Notes: generated by a model not told the origin, from the letters alone. A DNA stretch of 64,000 nt from Podocnemis expansa (GCA_007922195.1 ML681989.1:45685275-45749274), one strand, 5' to 3'; shown: positions 44,134 to 56,403, counted from the stretch's first letter. A program made the numbers and translations.

Positions 44134-46957
44134 ATGCAAGGAGGTTTATGTAATAGAATTGGAAATCAACATGACATATAGGGCAAATCGGCCGGATATC
44201 TTAGGTGCGTATACACTAATGCGAGGAGCCTGGGAAATAAGCAAGAAGAATTGGTAATATTAGCGCAGACAGGGAACTATGATATTATAGGAATAACAGA
44301 TGTGGTGGGATAGTCTGCACGACTGGAGTTCTGCCATGGATGGTTATAAACTGTTCAGGAAGGACAGGCAGGGAAGAAGAGGGGGAGGAGTAGCGTTATA
44401 TGTAAAAGAGCTCTATGACTGCTCAAAGCTCCATTATGGAAGTGGATGCGTGCCTGTAGAAAGTCTGTGGGTTACATTGAGAGGGGAAAGCAACAAGGGG
44501 GATGTTGTGGTGGGTGTCTGCTATAGACCACCAGACCAGAAGCAGGAGGTGGATGAGGTGTTCTATGGACAACTAGTGGAAGCTTCTAGATCACAGGCCC
44601 TGGTGCTCATGGGGGACTTCAATTTCCCTGACATCTGCTGGGAGGCCAATACAGCAGTGCATGGGCAATCCAGGAGATTTTTAGAGAGTGCTGGGGACAA
44701 CTTTCTAGTAGAAATGCTAGAGGAACCAACTAGGGGCCTTGCACTGCTCGACTTGCTGCTCACAAACAGGGAAGAATTGATCAGGGACGTAGAGGTAAAT
44801 GGCAAGCTAGGCAGTAGTGACCATGACATGGTTGAGTTCAGGATGCTCATTAAAGGAAGGAAGGAAAGAAGCAAAACAAAAACCCTGGACTTCAAAAAAG
44901 CAGATTTTGGCTCCCTCAGGGAACTGATGGGCAGGATCCCTTGGGAAGCTAATCTGAAGGGGAAAGGAGTCCAAGAGAGTTGGCTATATTTTAAAAACAC
45001 TCTGCTAAGGGCACAAGAAGTTGCCATTCCAATTAGGAGAAAGAACAAACATGTGAGGCAGCCAGAATGGCTTAGCAGAGAACTCTGCTCTGAGCTTAAA
45101 CATAAAAAGGAAGCTTATAGGAAATGGAAGCTTGGTCAGATGTCCAAAAAGGCATATAAAGATATTGCTAGGGACTGCAGGGATAAAATCAGAAAGGCCA
45201 AAGGACAAATAGAGTTGCGGCTAGCGAGGGATGTAAAAGATAACAAGAAGCGGTTCTACAAGTATATTAGTAACAAAAAGAGGATCAGGGATGGTGTAGG
45301 CCCCTTGCTGAACAGGGCAGGCATCCTTGTGACAGAGGATGAGGAAAAAGCTGAAGTGCTCAATGCATTTTTTGGTTCAGTTTTCACAGGCAGGGTCAGC
45401 TCCCAGCCCACTACCATGGGTGTGGCAGATGGGAGAGAAGAAGCCAGGCCCTTGGTGATGGAAGGTCAGGTTAGGGACTGCTTAAAGAAGCTGCAAGTGC
45501 AGAAGTCCATGGGGCCGGACAAAGTGCATCCAAGGGTGCTAAGGGAATTGGCCGACGAAATAGCCACACCGCTGGCCGTTATCTTTCAAAACTCATGGAG
45601 AATGGGGGAGGTGCCAGAGGACTGGAAAAAAGCAAATGTAGTGCCTATTTTCAAGAAAGCGAAAAAGGAGGATCCAGGGAATTACAGACCAGTCAGCCTC
45701 ACCTCAATCCCTGGAAAAATTATGGAGCAGATTCTCAAAGAATCCATCCTCACACACTTAGAGGAAAATAAAGTGATCAGGAACAGTCAGCATGGATTTA
45801 CCAAGGGTAAATCATGCCTGACCAATCTCATCTCCTTCTATGATCAGATGACTGGTTTTCTGGATGCGGGAAGCACCGTTGATGTGCTATACCTTGATTT
45901 TAGCAAGGCTTTTGATACAGTTTCCCACAGCATTCTCATTGGCAAATTAAGGAATTATCGGTTGGATAGGTGGACTATAAGGTGGATAAAGAACTCGCTA
46001 GATCAACGGTTTCAGCGTGTAGGAATCAATGGTTCCATGTCTAGCTGGCAACCGGTCACGAGTGGTGTGCCCCAGGGGTCAGTCCTGGGGCCGGTTCTGT
46101 TCAACATTTTCATCAATGATCTGGATGATGGAATAGACTGCATTCTCAGTAAGTTTGCTGATGACACCAAGCTGGGAGGACCAGTAGACATGTTGGAGGG
46201 CAAGAACAGGATTCAGGGAGACCTAGATAAATTGGAACAGTGGGCCAATAGAAATCTTATGAGGTTCAATAAGGATAAGTGTAAAATCCTGCATTTGGGA
46301 CCAAAAAACCCCATGTACTGCTACAGGCTGGGGAGTGATCAGCTAAATAGCAGCACTGGAGAAAAGGACCTGGGAGTCATGGTGGATGGGAAGCTGGATA
46401 TGAGTCAGCAGTGTGCTCTTGCTGCTAAAAAGACAATGGCATACTGGGCTGCATCAAAAGAAGTATTACCAGTAGATCAAGGGATGTGATCCTTCCCCTC
46501 TATTCTGCACTGGTGAGGCCACATCTAGAATACTGTGTTCAGTTTTGGGCTCCCCACTACAAAAAGGACAGGGACATGCTAGAGAGAGTTCAGAGGAGGG
46601 CAACCAAAATGATTAAAGGGCTAGAGCAGAAGCCCTATGAGGAAAGACTGGAAGCATTAGGCTTATTTAGTCTGCAGAAGAGAAGATTGAGGGGGGATTT
46701 GATAGCAACCCTCAACTACTTGAAGGGATGCTCTAAGGAAGATGGAGCTCGACTGTTCTCGGTAGTAACAGAGGACAGAACGAGGAGCAATGGTCTCAAG
46801 TTGCGGTTAGGGAGGTCGAGGCTGGATATTAGGAAAAAACTTTTTTACCAGGAGAGTGGTGAAGTCTTGGAATGAGCTGCCGAGGGAGGTGGTGGAGTCT
46901 CCATCTTTGGAGGTGTTTAAGGCCCGGCTGGACAAAACCCTGACTGGGATGGTTTAA
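44134..46957 (+). pseudogene. CR1 ORF2: APE endonuclease and reverse transcriptase, broken by a few lesions
   Basis: The frame begins MQGGLCNRIGNQ at 44134. Lesions: a TAG stop at 44179-44181; a frameshift near 44300; a 1-bp loss near 46445; a 1-bp gain in the A run at 46833-46839. The main open segment (44300-46489, 729 codons) has, in order, endonuclease boxes VGVCYRPP (residue ~72), [12 protein letters not shown] (~103) and SSDHDMVEF (~171). The reverse-transcriptase follows, with [14 protein letters not shown], motif [12 protein letters not shown] (~531), [16 protein letters not shown] and catalytic FADD (619-622). The C-terminal part continues at 46486-46875 ([20 protein letters not shown]) and ends, after the last shift, at TAA 46955-46957. 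The catalytic residues visible are intact. Normally it nicks target DNA and copies CR1 RNA; this copy cannot make full-length protein as written. Homopolymer indels could be sequencing errors. Confidence 0.9.
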
Positions 46958-47030
46958 GTGGGAGTGGTCCTGCCTCTGGCAGGGGGTTGGACTAGATGAC
47001 CTATGAGGTCCCTTCCAACCCTATGATTCA
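46958..47030 (+). other. CR1 3' UTR and tail
   Basis: About 70 bp with 'ggttggactagatgacc' and 'gaggtcccttccaaccctatgattc'. This is the region recognised by the CR1 reverse transcriptase in the family. Only one and a half units of the terminal ATTCTATG-like repeat remain. Confidence 0.8.
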
Positions 47031-47185
47031 TCTGCTAGTATTCCCAGTCTATCAAAGTCATTTTGAATTTTATTGTTCTCCTTCTTAGTATTGATTCATC
47101 TCCCTTCTTAGTTTTGCGTTAGCATTAATGAGCTTTATCACATTACCTCAGACTGCACTCTGTCTAATTCATTTCTATAGAAGTG
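47031..47185 (-). repeat. Possible older CR1 fragment flanking the young CR1
   Basis: 'cccagtctatcaaagtcattttgaattttattgttctcc' resembles the reversed reverse-transcriptase region seen at 37083-37130 and 60898-60945 ('agatcattttgaagtttaatcctgtcc'). Diverged; no matching fragment could be confirmed on the other side of the young CR1. Confidence 0.35.
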
Positions 47186-48509
47186 AAGCAGATTGTACCA
47201 TCCATATTTCATGAATGTAAAATCTCTTTAAATTAGTAAAATCTCTTTAAACTATTTCTGTCTATATACAGTAGTGCTGTTGTGGGGGAAACATTAAATG
47301 TTTTCTAATAAAACATACAATAAAACATCAGGAACACTAGAAGTGCAATTAAATCAGCTCTGAAAATGTTTAGATGTGTTAAGGGAAAAAACAAGTTTAA
47401 AAGTTTGATTTCTGTCTTGGTACTTCTAAAAAATTGCATCCCATGTCAAATTGAATGTTAAATGCTAACTCTGTTCTTTAAAGGGACAGCTACTTACAGC
47501 TATTGTTAGTCGTACAAATATACTGTATATAGTAAGCTATTTTGTCATTCAGATGGTTGTTAGTTTGAAGGGAATAAGAGATGCATAAACTGCTCAGAAA
47601 ACATGAGAAATAAACAAACTTATCTTCAAGCATCCACATTTCTTCCTATCCTTTATCAAATTGCAAATCTGAGAGTTAGCTCAGGTTAATGTACAAGTCA
47701 GATGTGGGAGTGCTGAGAAGAAAGGCATGAGATCACTTTCAAGATTGTTAACTGTTTGTGGTTAAGCTCCATTTACTGTAATCTGAAGTAATATTTGGAA
47801 TCAGTATGAATTTATCAGTCTAATGACACAATTGAAGAAAGTTTTGCTCTTTCCTTTTCTGTCTTATCAAACTAGATGGGTAATCAGCTTGTACAGTCAG
47901 GCAGCATTCATTCTTTTTCAGGGATGTGGAGCACTGTGTAAAACGTAGGCGCCAGTGTAGAAGAGGAGAAGCTAACACCTGACCCTTCTCTCAGGTGCTC
48001 ACTCTTCACCAGGAGGCTGACTCTTCTGGCTCATAAGTCCCTACACTTCCCAGCTCCAAATATGGGTGCAGCTAGTTGAATGGGGTTACACAGGCACTCA
48101 GTCTTGGACAAAAAGCAGTTAGGCCATGATCCTGGTGGACCCTGGCTCTGAGGCCTACATATCCTACCTATATCAATACCTTATAATATTCAGTAGGTTT
48201 AAAATGTTGTTTGGTATTGTGTAAAATGTACAGTAAGGGGAAAATTTTACCCTGCATTGATCCCCATAGGTGCAGATCTAGAGAAAACTATTTCTGAGAG
48301 CTAAATTACGTTGTTCTAAACTGTGCAGCTGTCAAGTTCCATGCAATTCCATGTGTGACATTTTGGACAAATTATTTCATAAACTAAATAATCTGCATGT
48401 AATCATAAATTTCACCTTAAATTGTGTAGGACTAGTATTGGTAGAAACACCACTCAGTCTAGTAGCCTTGATGAATTAAGTCAGCTGTTTTTTTTTGTTT
48501 TTTTTTTTC
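47186..48509. other. Unassigned DNA
   Basis: Nothing recognised except a T-rich tract at 48487-48508. Confidence 0.45.
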
Positions 48510-48936
48510 CCCCACAGGCAAAGCTTTATGTAGAGGAATTCTCAGTAAGCGGGGGCCACAAACTTAGTGAGGAGTGGAGCTTTATTCTACACAGCTGTGG
48601 GCCCAAGGGCAAGTACCCAAGAGCCCCGAGAATAGAGTACATTATTCTTATATAGTGACATATTACATAATATTACAAAGTATAAATTATTACTGTATAG
48701 CCAATTAAGTTCTGGATCCAGCCTTTTTGCACCAAAATTTCTCCAATTATAACCTATTCTCTTTGACCCACCTTATCCGACATACCCTCCAATCATAATT
48801 CACCTGCACCATACATCTTTGGCCTAGTCCTTGAGTTGACCCAAATGGACTGACTTTCAGAAATCTGCAGGAAAATCTAAACATCGTCTCTGTCTCCAAA
48901 TTTCAGTACACTGTCCTTGAAGCACGGCTCTCTACA
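48510..48936 (-). repeat. Candidate solo LTR of an endogenous retroelement
   Basis: Read on the minus strand, the block opens TGTAGAGAGCCGTGC and has a TATA-like box 'cactatataagaat' (plus-strand about 48645-48660). Then come 'ctcggggctcttggg', an AATAAA signal (complement of 48581-48586) and a short 'gctccactcctc' R/U5-like stretch. This order of promoter then polyadenylation signal is typical of an LTR. No internal retroviral genes flank it, so it would be a solo LTR. Boundaries and target duplication are not established. Confidence 0.45.
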
Positions 48937-50610
48937 GCTTCCTTATCAGCTAGTTGCTTCTACTGGCCCTCTTCCAGGTGTGCTAGTGGAACACAGAAAT
49001 GCAGCTCTTCCCCTGCCCCCAAGGCCCACTGAGCTATCCATCTGTGTCTCAACGCTGTTAGGCCTCAGCCCTGGAATTCCTCCACATTTACAAACATACA
49101 CTCCTGTCCGAATGCCTCCCCACTTCAGCAAGATTAAACAACTCTCTTTAGAGGCAATAAGTGAAGTGATCAGCTCTGTTCAAATTGGTGCTATAAAAGG
49201 ACTAATTACATGGAACTGAGTCCCACCAAACAGTTATAAGATACATTGCTTGATAAATGCTGTTGACTTAGAGTATGAGTAGAAAAATATTTGCTATTTA
49301 GATAAATACATTTGCTCAGTATCAGATAATCCTGAATTAAACTAAAGTTAATCTGATCTTCCTAATTATGTATAAGAACACCACAGATCCAAGAATTGTA
49401 AAGACAATGAAAACAGGGGCTAGTGAGGTTTAATGCAATTTGACCACTTGAATCCCAAGAATAGCTAGGATGACAAGTAAGGGTCACGTACAATTCTTTC
49501 CTTGGACTATTCTCTATTCTTTGCAGGGGATAAGAATGATGGGAACTTGAAAGGACGCAGTGAATGAGATGGACATGTACAGAAGCCCCAGGGTATTTGT
49601 AAACAATTGTCATTGTCTCTGCAGGCTTCTCAGTTACATTAATTTATTCAGAGTTGAGGGTGACGGTGCATAATGGAAGCCAATGTCAAGGACCCTGCGA
49701 GGTGAACACCAGTTGTTATATGAAAGAGGACTGCTGATAAAAGAACATACAATTAAAATTTACTCAGTAATATAAAATAGTAAATTATTAATACATATAT
49801 TGCATCGAGCAGTTTTGCTTTGGTTATGAATGTTTAAAAGGGACAGTCTAAGATGTTTATGTATTGAAGAGTAATCTACCTGGAAAGAAATAGCAACTAA
49901 ATTGACCTCCAGGTTATGCAGTATTTCCAGTTCTTATTTTATCCAATACAGGACAATACATTTTAAAATAGTTGCCAGTTCCTAGTACATACTGTACAGA
50001 ATTAATATATATATATTTGCCTACTATGTAGTATAATGCTAAAAAAGTTAGTAGGAGCAAAAAGATGTATACTGAAATTCAGGTAGGAAAAAATATTTTT
50101 CCTGTCTAAAAAATATTGGGTGTACACCACTTATGTGTTACTCCAGTTTTATGCTAGTTTATAGCATGCAAAGATGAAGTAACGGAGAGATTAATCAGGT
50201 CAACATCTTAAACACAAGAATTTTACAAATATATAGCACCATGAATTTTTTTAAAGCTCATATTAAAAATACTTGCATTCCTCCAGCCACTGAAAAAATG
50301 ACTAACAATGCTGTCTGACTATGACTTCAAAGTGTATGTTACACTTCCAGTCACTTTTTCAGTTCATAGAGAAATTGTTTCTTATTGTTACCCTCTATTT
50401 CAGTTAATACATTTGCTTAATCTGAAAACATACATTCACACGAGAAGTTTTTTGTAGAATGCTTTTTGATAGGAAAGAGTTAACCAGTGTGACATACAGG
50501 AAGTGAGGAATGGCATTCTAAGATTTCAGCTGATGAAAAAAACCAAACAGATAAGTGTCCATTATATTGTTATTGATGATCCCACATGCACCACTGCAAG
50601 ACCATAAACT
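48937..50610. other. Unassigned AT-rich DNA
   Basis: Short (AT)n at 50004-50018. No transposon or gene recognised. Confidence 0.45.
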
Positions 50611-51017
50611 AAGGCTCTGCCTACACTAGGAAATTAGTTTGAATTATTTTGAACCATGTCTACACTAGGCTTTGCCTAGTTCAAACTAAAAAAAAAAAAA
50701 ATTAGTTCTACCTCAGCAAAGCTTAGTTTGAACTAGTTAGTTCGGCTGGTTAGTTCAAACTAACTGCTTAGTTCAAACTAATTTGCATATTTAGTTTGAA
50801 CTAGCCCAATGAAGGCATGTTAGTTCAAACTAAATAAGTTTGAACTAGTGGTTGATTTGAACTAACCACTTTTTTTTTTTTTTTTTTAGTTCAAACTGGA
50901 AAAAAAACACAGCTAGTTCAAACTAAAATTTTGTTCAAACTAAAAAACTGCAGTTAGTTTGAACTAACTTTTGAACTACTTAGTTTGGACTAAGATTTTA
51001 GGTAGAAATATAGCCTA
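50611..51017. mobile_element. TTCGAA-palindrome element, possibly two nested copies
   Basis: Two left termini lie in tandem: 'ggctctgcctacactaggaaa' (50611) and 'catgtctacactaggctttgc' (50656). The right end is 'ttttaggtagaaatatagcc'. The interior has the densest palindromes of the set ('agttcaaactaa' and 'agtttgaactag' many times) plus A/T runs at 50688-50701 and 50870-50887. Cores are almost all TTTGAA or TTCAAA. Confidence 0.75.
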
Positions 51018-51420
51018 AAAGATGTGAATTTTATAATAAAGTCCATGGCTTTTCAATTGATAAGAAACTTAGCACTATACTTATTCACCTCTTTTACTTA
51101 TAATATTTTCATAATATGGCTCTTCTATCACAGGTTATACAACAGTCTTCTATAAATTACCATACTGGGTCATATCCTAAGCTTATTGTAACACTACTTT
51201 GACTGAGCCTCAGTCCTCGCCATTGGCGGAGTGACCAAAACCCAGAGAAAGAAACAAGTTTTATTTAGAAGCCCTGGAAAGGGGCTATAATTTAAAGGGT
51301 TGAAGAATGGGGGTGGAAGACACTTGAGAAGACCTACCCTTTGTTGTATGGTGTTTCGCTAGAAGGCATTTCTTCATGCCTTTAGACTATGTATGTTTTA
51401 GCTGAATTGCTGAGCAGGGT
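51018..51420. other. Unassigned DNA
   Basis: AT-rich then mixed; 'cagtcctcgccattggcgg' at 51210 has a small inverted repeat. Nothing assignable. Confidence 0.4.
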
Positions 51421-51426
51421 ACAGGA

Positions 51427-51741
51427 TCACTGGCCCATGGAGACCCTCATCCCTGCCCCTCCACAGTCCCAGTCAGGCTGAGAACCTCCCACTTGCATGA
51501 GCCAGGCTGCACACAGCCCCCCCACCCAGTACTCCATTCCAGGCCCACCCCAGTGCTGGCCAGGTTGGGTGCCACTGCAGTGGATTAGGGGCACAAGAGT
51601 CGGGAGCCCCAGGTTCTCCAGGGTCTTGATCCAGCCCTGGTGCTCGGCATTGAAGACCTGCCTGAGAAGAGCAATTACTGATGGAGCACTATGAGAAGAG
51701 AGAGAATGCAGGTTTGCCCACACTTGACAGGAGGTGCTCAT
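51427..51741 (-). other. GC-rich patch with an exon-like minus-strand reading frame
   Basis: A 104-codon minus-strand frame. Part of it, QVFNAEHQGWIKTLENLGLP (about 51655-51596), looks more protein-like than other frames here. It is preceded on the minus strand by a pyrimidine tract and AG ('tgctcttctcag', near 51662-51673) resembling a 3' splice site. I do not recognise the protein. It could be an exon, a retrocopy fragment, a transposon ORF fragment or chance. Confidence 0.25.
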
Positions 51742-53035
51742 GAACGATGATTGTGCACCACATAGTAGCTAAATAAATATGCTGAAAAAGTAATATCTCC
51801 CCCATCAAAAAGTAAACTAAATGCAAATAATATTTAACATGCTTATTTCCACCCATTTTTTCCTATTTAGTTTTATTCAAGAAGACATTCACACTTAGGT
51901 AACTTTTAACAAAGACAACATCTATCTATCTGTGAAGTTTTAAGAGTAAAATTTTTATCATCAGAAATGTTCTCTATTCTTCTGGGTGCTTAAGATGTTT
52001 ATCTGAATTCTGTTCTCCAATGTAATCAAATGTGTCCTTCTCTGGTGACATAACAGCTTGTGACATCATTCTGCATGAATATTGAAATTATTGTGATGTC
52101 ATAATTTCAGTGTACTGATTCTGATGATTCAGCAGAACAGAAATAAGCTGGGAGGTACAAAACCCTTATCTAAAAAGATGTGAATTTTGACTGCCTGTAA
52201 CAGTGCAACCTATGAAAGTCCCATGAGGAAGAAAAGATTTAATTTTTCAGTACTCTGATACATTTATTTTTTCCCCACAGTAAAAATCCTTCTTTGATGT
52301 TTGTGTCATAAAATAAGACTCCCCTAGAATAACTATGGTACACCATTCTATTAAGACTATACTTTAATCCAGTACAGACAAAAGAAACTATTCTCCTTTT
52401 AATGTGTGCTCTGTGGCTTACATCAGACTCTAACAAACAAGTGTATAAAACTATTGTGGTTTGGTCTTTTAAAAGATTCAAAGCTGTAAGTTCAGTGTTT
52501 CCCATAATGGAAAATAAGTGTGTTTTAGACAGAATGAAGTACATTTATTATGGCAGTTCCTATGCACTTTTCTACTCAGATTCTTTTTAATTATCTTCTA
52601 ATTTAATAAAACTACTGTAAATGACAAACAATAGGCATCCAAAGGAGTAGGTAACCAGTCTCCAAGGCTGCCTGAGTTCCAATGCACGGTTATACTTATT
52701 TTAGAGTATTAGCTTTAGAAAGTTCTGCCTATTTCTCGTATCTAATACCATAGGTTAAACAGTTCTTGTAAACAATACATCATTACATTCATGCTTTCTG
52801 CAACATGAGGGAAAAGCATTTAACAAAGATTTTTCTCTTTCACATAGTGTGTCTGTAGGCAGTATCCAGAAACAACACAAATTTGTCTCTCACAAATAAT
52901 GATACATTGGAGGCTCCACTGAAACAGCAGTAAATCAGGCCCCACTGGTGATAGAGCAATACAACATTGTATCTGAAAAGGGAATTCATTCATACGATTT
53001 CATAAAAGTAAATCAGATAGTGTTAGTAATGATGG
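51742..53035. other. Unassigned DNA
   Basis: No recognised repeat. The 101-aa minus frame (52239-52544) has no domain. Confidence 0.45.
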
Positions 53036-53104
53036 CACCACAAAAGCTTATGCAATAAATAAATTTGTTAGTCTAAGTGCCACAGGACTCCTTGTTTGTT
53101 TTGT
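53036..53104 (+). repeat. Foldback repeat, right half
   Basis: 'caaaagcttatgcaataaataaatttgttagtctaagtgccacaggactccttgttt'. The left arm is absent. Confidence 0.8.
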
Positions 53105-53879
53105 TTGAAAGAAAGAGAGTCAGTGGATTAACTGGAAAGGAAACAGAACACAACCTTATTCAATAAACAAGTCTTCTGTCTGCACAGCTAATCTACATTT
53201 ACAGACAGTTCTTTAATCACTATTTCTTTATCTGGTCCCCAAAGATCTACTTATCTCCCTCTGGAAAGTGACAAATCAATATGCTCTATGGTGACCAATT
53301 TTTATGCAAACAAAATTGGGTTGTAATGTTAGTTCATGAGAAGCTGTAACAGTATGCAATGATCAAGTTTGCTCTGAACTTATGTCTCCCAACTTCTGCC
53401 TGTTAAAAAAAAAATGCCTTTGTCAAACTTCTGCTCCTGTTTTTCAAACTTTCCATATTCTGCCAAAAATATTTTGCCACTGTCCTGTTTTTACATTTAT
53501 AATACGTCAACTAGTCTGTGTATAATAAATTCAAAAAATGTTATTCAATTTGGCCACAAACACCTCCTTTTACTTTTCCTCAAAAATATACAGCCTCCAC
53601 TGATACCCTGAAGAAAATGAATACAATTAAATGTAAATCCGCCACCTAACCACTTCAGCTCATTGAAACACGACTACATAAAACTTTTCAAAGAAAACAA
53701 GTTACATGGGCTACTAGAACTAAGGGATTGACATGGAGTTGATGATGTAAAACTTCAAAGATCTTATCTTTGATTGTAATTTATTTGTTGTACAAACTTA
53801 CACAAATCATTTTTATTTCATTCTAGTCCCAGTTTTGGCAGTTGGGCTGGAATGAGATAGCTACTTTATCTTGCCATTA
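53105..53879. other. Unassigned DNA
   Basis: Nothing recognised. Confidence 0.45.
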
Positions 53880-53937
53880 CTGCAGGCAACTGGACTCCAT
53901 GACCTATCATGGTCTCTTCCAGTTTCAATGATTCTAC
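53880..53937 (+). repeat. CR1 3' end fragment
   Basis: 'ggcaactggactccatgacctatcatggtctcttccagtttcaatgattcta' is a diverged CR1 tail, severely 5'-truncated. Confidence 0.65.
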
Positions 53938-55550
53938 CAATACCTATTCAATTTACAGGATAAATTAATATATTTAAAGTAGTATGCTTACACTGCAGTT
54001 GGATTGCAATGTTCTATCTATATTGCAGTTATTTTTAAATATATATTAAATCAAATTCTCTGGAATTAATTCATCATTTAAACATTATTCTGGTTGCATT
54101 CTAGAGTATGACTTACACTATGTATGCATAGCCCAAACTAAAAATATGGATCTTTGGCTCTGTTTACAGGCTTGTCCATATAATGTGTTTAACTAGCATT
54201 AAGGTTATTTCTTCAGGAAATATTTACTTCCTCTTTTCTTGTCATCTACCACAGTAAATTCTTATGTATCAACATTTTGGAAATTTTAAATATTAACTAT
54301 GAACAAAAAGATAGCATTGTCAACCCACCACTGCAGGGTTTTAGTTTTCCCAAAGATTCTACTCCTGGTATCTGAAACTTATGAAGTTCTATGTTTTCCA
54401 ATGACTTATGTACACTATCTTGCAGTTCAAACTATGAGGATATGAATAACAGTTTACACCAAACTGCTGTTCTGTAATTTCCCTGTGATCACTACAGGTA
54501 CAAACTACACGGTTTCATTTCTAATTATGTAGTGATCTTCAAACAGGACTACATTAATGCAAACTAGGGATCTTTTAGTTCATGGCCAATGCATCCCCCT
54601 GGAAGAATTACAGTGTGATACTCTGGGGAACACTGGTGTTCACATCCCTGTAGTCAAAACTGCGAGACACTGTAGATATAACCTATGTAAGTCACAAAAC
54701 AAGTTCATTGTTTATGAGCACATAAAAAGCCCTTTTTTGATAGCTGATTTACAAAAATAACATGGATTTTCCCATATGCAATTTACATTTAAATAATAAA
54801 TATGAATCTTATACATCTTTCAAAATATTTTGTCAGAAATCCCAGTTAAGTTAAAGCATATTTTTCAGTGATATTCAGTCTCATGCATTAATCACTGTCT
54901 TTTTTCCCAACAGGGTTTTTTTTCCAGAATCTGAACCTCTATATTAACTGCAATTAAACACCTTTATCTGACATAAAAAGAACAAAATAATTTGAAACCC
55001 GTCAAACGATTATGTGTAATGCATATTTATAAGAGTCATGCAGTATGATGCTGGGATAATTAAGACTAAACTGTCACTAAACTGCTTGGCTGACATCATA
55101 CACTCTTTTATCCCAAAATAGCTGATTATTTAGGACAGATTTTTAACAAAAAATAATCCTGGACAAAAGCTGACTTTTTTTCATAAATTATGGTTGAGAG
55201 GAGATAAAAGTGAACAAACCCTGTTACATCAATCAAGTCAAAGTGCAAAATACAGATGCTCAATAACTATTTCAGATAGTGTTGGAAATGGATAGCAGCC
55301 CTTGACTTTAGTTTAAAGTTTGAGAAGCAATTTACTATTTACTTAATTTGGTTTGCAAGGGTAGCTTTCTTTATTGTGTACTTGGAATGAATACTTGAAT
55401 TGCAATTCAAATCCTTTGAAAACTGAACTAGTACAGAAAGCAGTGCCTTGTTTGCTCAATGAGAGCCTTCACCACTAATATGCTTTATTGGTGCTCTGAT
55501 CTGCATAGCAGTGCCTGTTTCTGGGGTTTGGGTAGAGCTGGTCTCATAGG
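53938..55550. other. Unassigned AT-rich DNA
   Basis: No transposon or gene recognised in about 1.6 kb. Confidence 0.45.
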
Positions 55551-56403
55551 CTATGTTGACACACAAGGTTTTATTTCGAAATAAATCATTCCAAAATGAC
55601 TTATTTCAAAATAAAACCTTTGTTTTGAAACAACTTATTTCAAACGAAAAAAAATTTAGTTCGAAATAAGGGAGACCCTGAAAGCGAAATGTACGAACTT
55701 GCTATTTCGCTTTCAGAGAGGGGCACCCAGGGAGGTGTGGCAACATGGCTCCTTGCAGGCCATATTGCCACCAACCAGGGTGGAGTTGGGGAGAGAGTTT
55801 GCTAGGAGCCTGGGGGTGCCATGGTTCTCCAAGCTGCTTGCCCAGAAGGCACGTGACTTGGGGAGCCGCGGCACCCCCAGGCTACCCTGCCCAGGTTGGG
55901 GGAGCTGCAAGGGCTGCGGGGTGGCTGCAGCCGTGGCAGCTCACCCTGCGCCCAGGTCCCCGGGGCTGCAGCCCTGGTGGGGTGAGCCACAGCTGCGGGG
56001 GGCTGCACCCCTTGGAGGTGGCGAGGAGCCAGGATGCCCAGCTCTCCTTGCCGCCGGGGCTGCTCTCAAGCCCTGCGGTGGGGTGCTGGGGCGCCCGGCT
56101 CTCCCCGCTGCTGGGCCTGCTCTCAAGCCCTGCAGCAGGGCTTGGGAGCAGCCCCAATGGCGGGGAGAGCTGGGCGCCCCCCCGCTGCAGGGCTTGAGAG
56201 CAGCTCTGGTGGCGGGGAGAGCCTGGCACCCCAACACCCCTCCCGCAGGGCTCCCCACCAGGCTTGGGGGCAGCCCTCCATAGCCTGGGGTGGGTCTCCC
56301 ATCAGCACCCTGGCCCGTTGTTTTGAAATAATGGTGCATCATGTGGACATGCCGCTTCTTATTTCTGTTGTTTTGAAATAAGAAGCCTGTGTGGACACAC
56401 CTT
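55551..56403. mobile_element. TTTCGAAA-palindrome element with GC-rich foldback core
   Basis: It starts 'ggctatgttgacacacaaggttttatttcgaaataaatc' and ends 'gaaataagaagcctgtgtggacacacctt'. The outer zones carry TTATTTCGAAATAA-type palindromes. The core (55690-56310) is very GC-rich and built from repeated and inverted units around 'tgctctcaagccctgc' and 'ggggagagctgggcg'. Long overlapping frames on both strands (up to 194 aa) arise from this composition and have no domain, so I do not call them genes. Confidence 0.75.

Larger units (their letters stand above)
42765..47030 (+). mobile_element. Near full-length CR1 LINE retrotransposon
   Basis: A 4.27-kb element with a short GC-rich 5' UTR, an intact ORF1, ORF2 with a few breaks, a short 3' UTR, and the diagnostic CR1 tail 'ttggactagatgacctatgaggtcccttccaaccctatgattc'. 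It transposes by target-primed reverse transcription. Unlike the other CR1 copies in the window it is not 5'-truncated: sequence continues about 90 bp upstream of the ORF1 start. The exact 5' limit and any target duplication are uncertain. The low number of lesions marks it as the youngest LINE in the window. Confidence 0.9.

Noticed and set aside
44563..45048. 161-aa minus-strand frame
   Set aside because: Shadow of CR1 ORF2 on the opposite strand.
55699..56283. Long overlapping reading frames on both strands (up to 194 aa)
   Set aside because: They come from GC-rich, repeated and inverted sequence with few stop codons by composition; no domains, and they lie inside a transposon.
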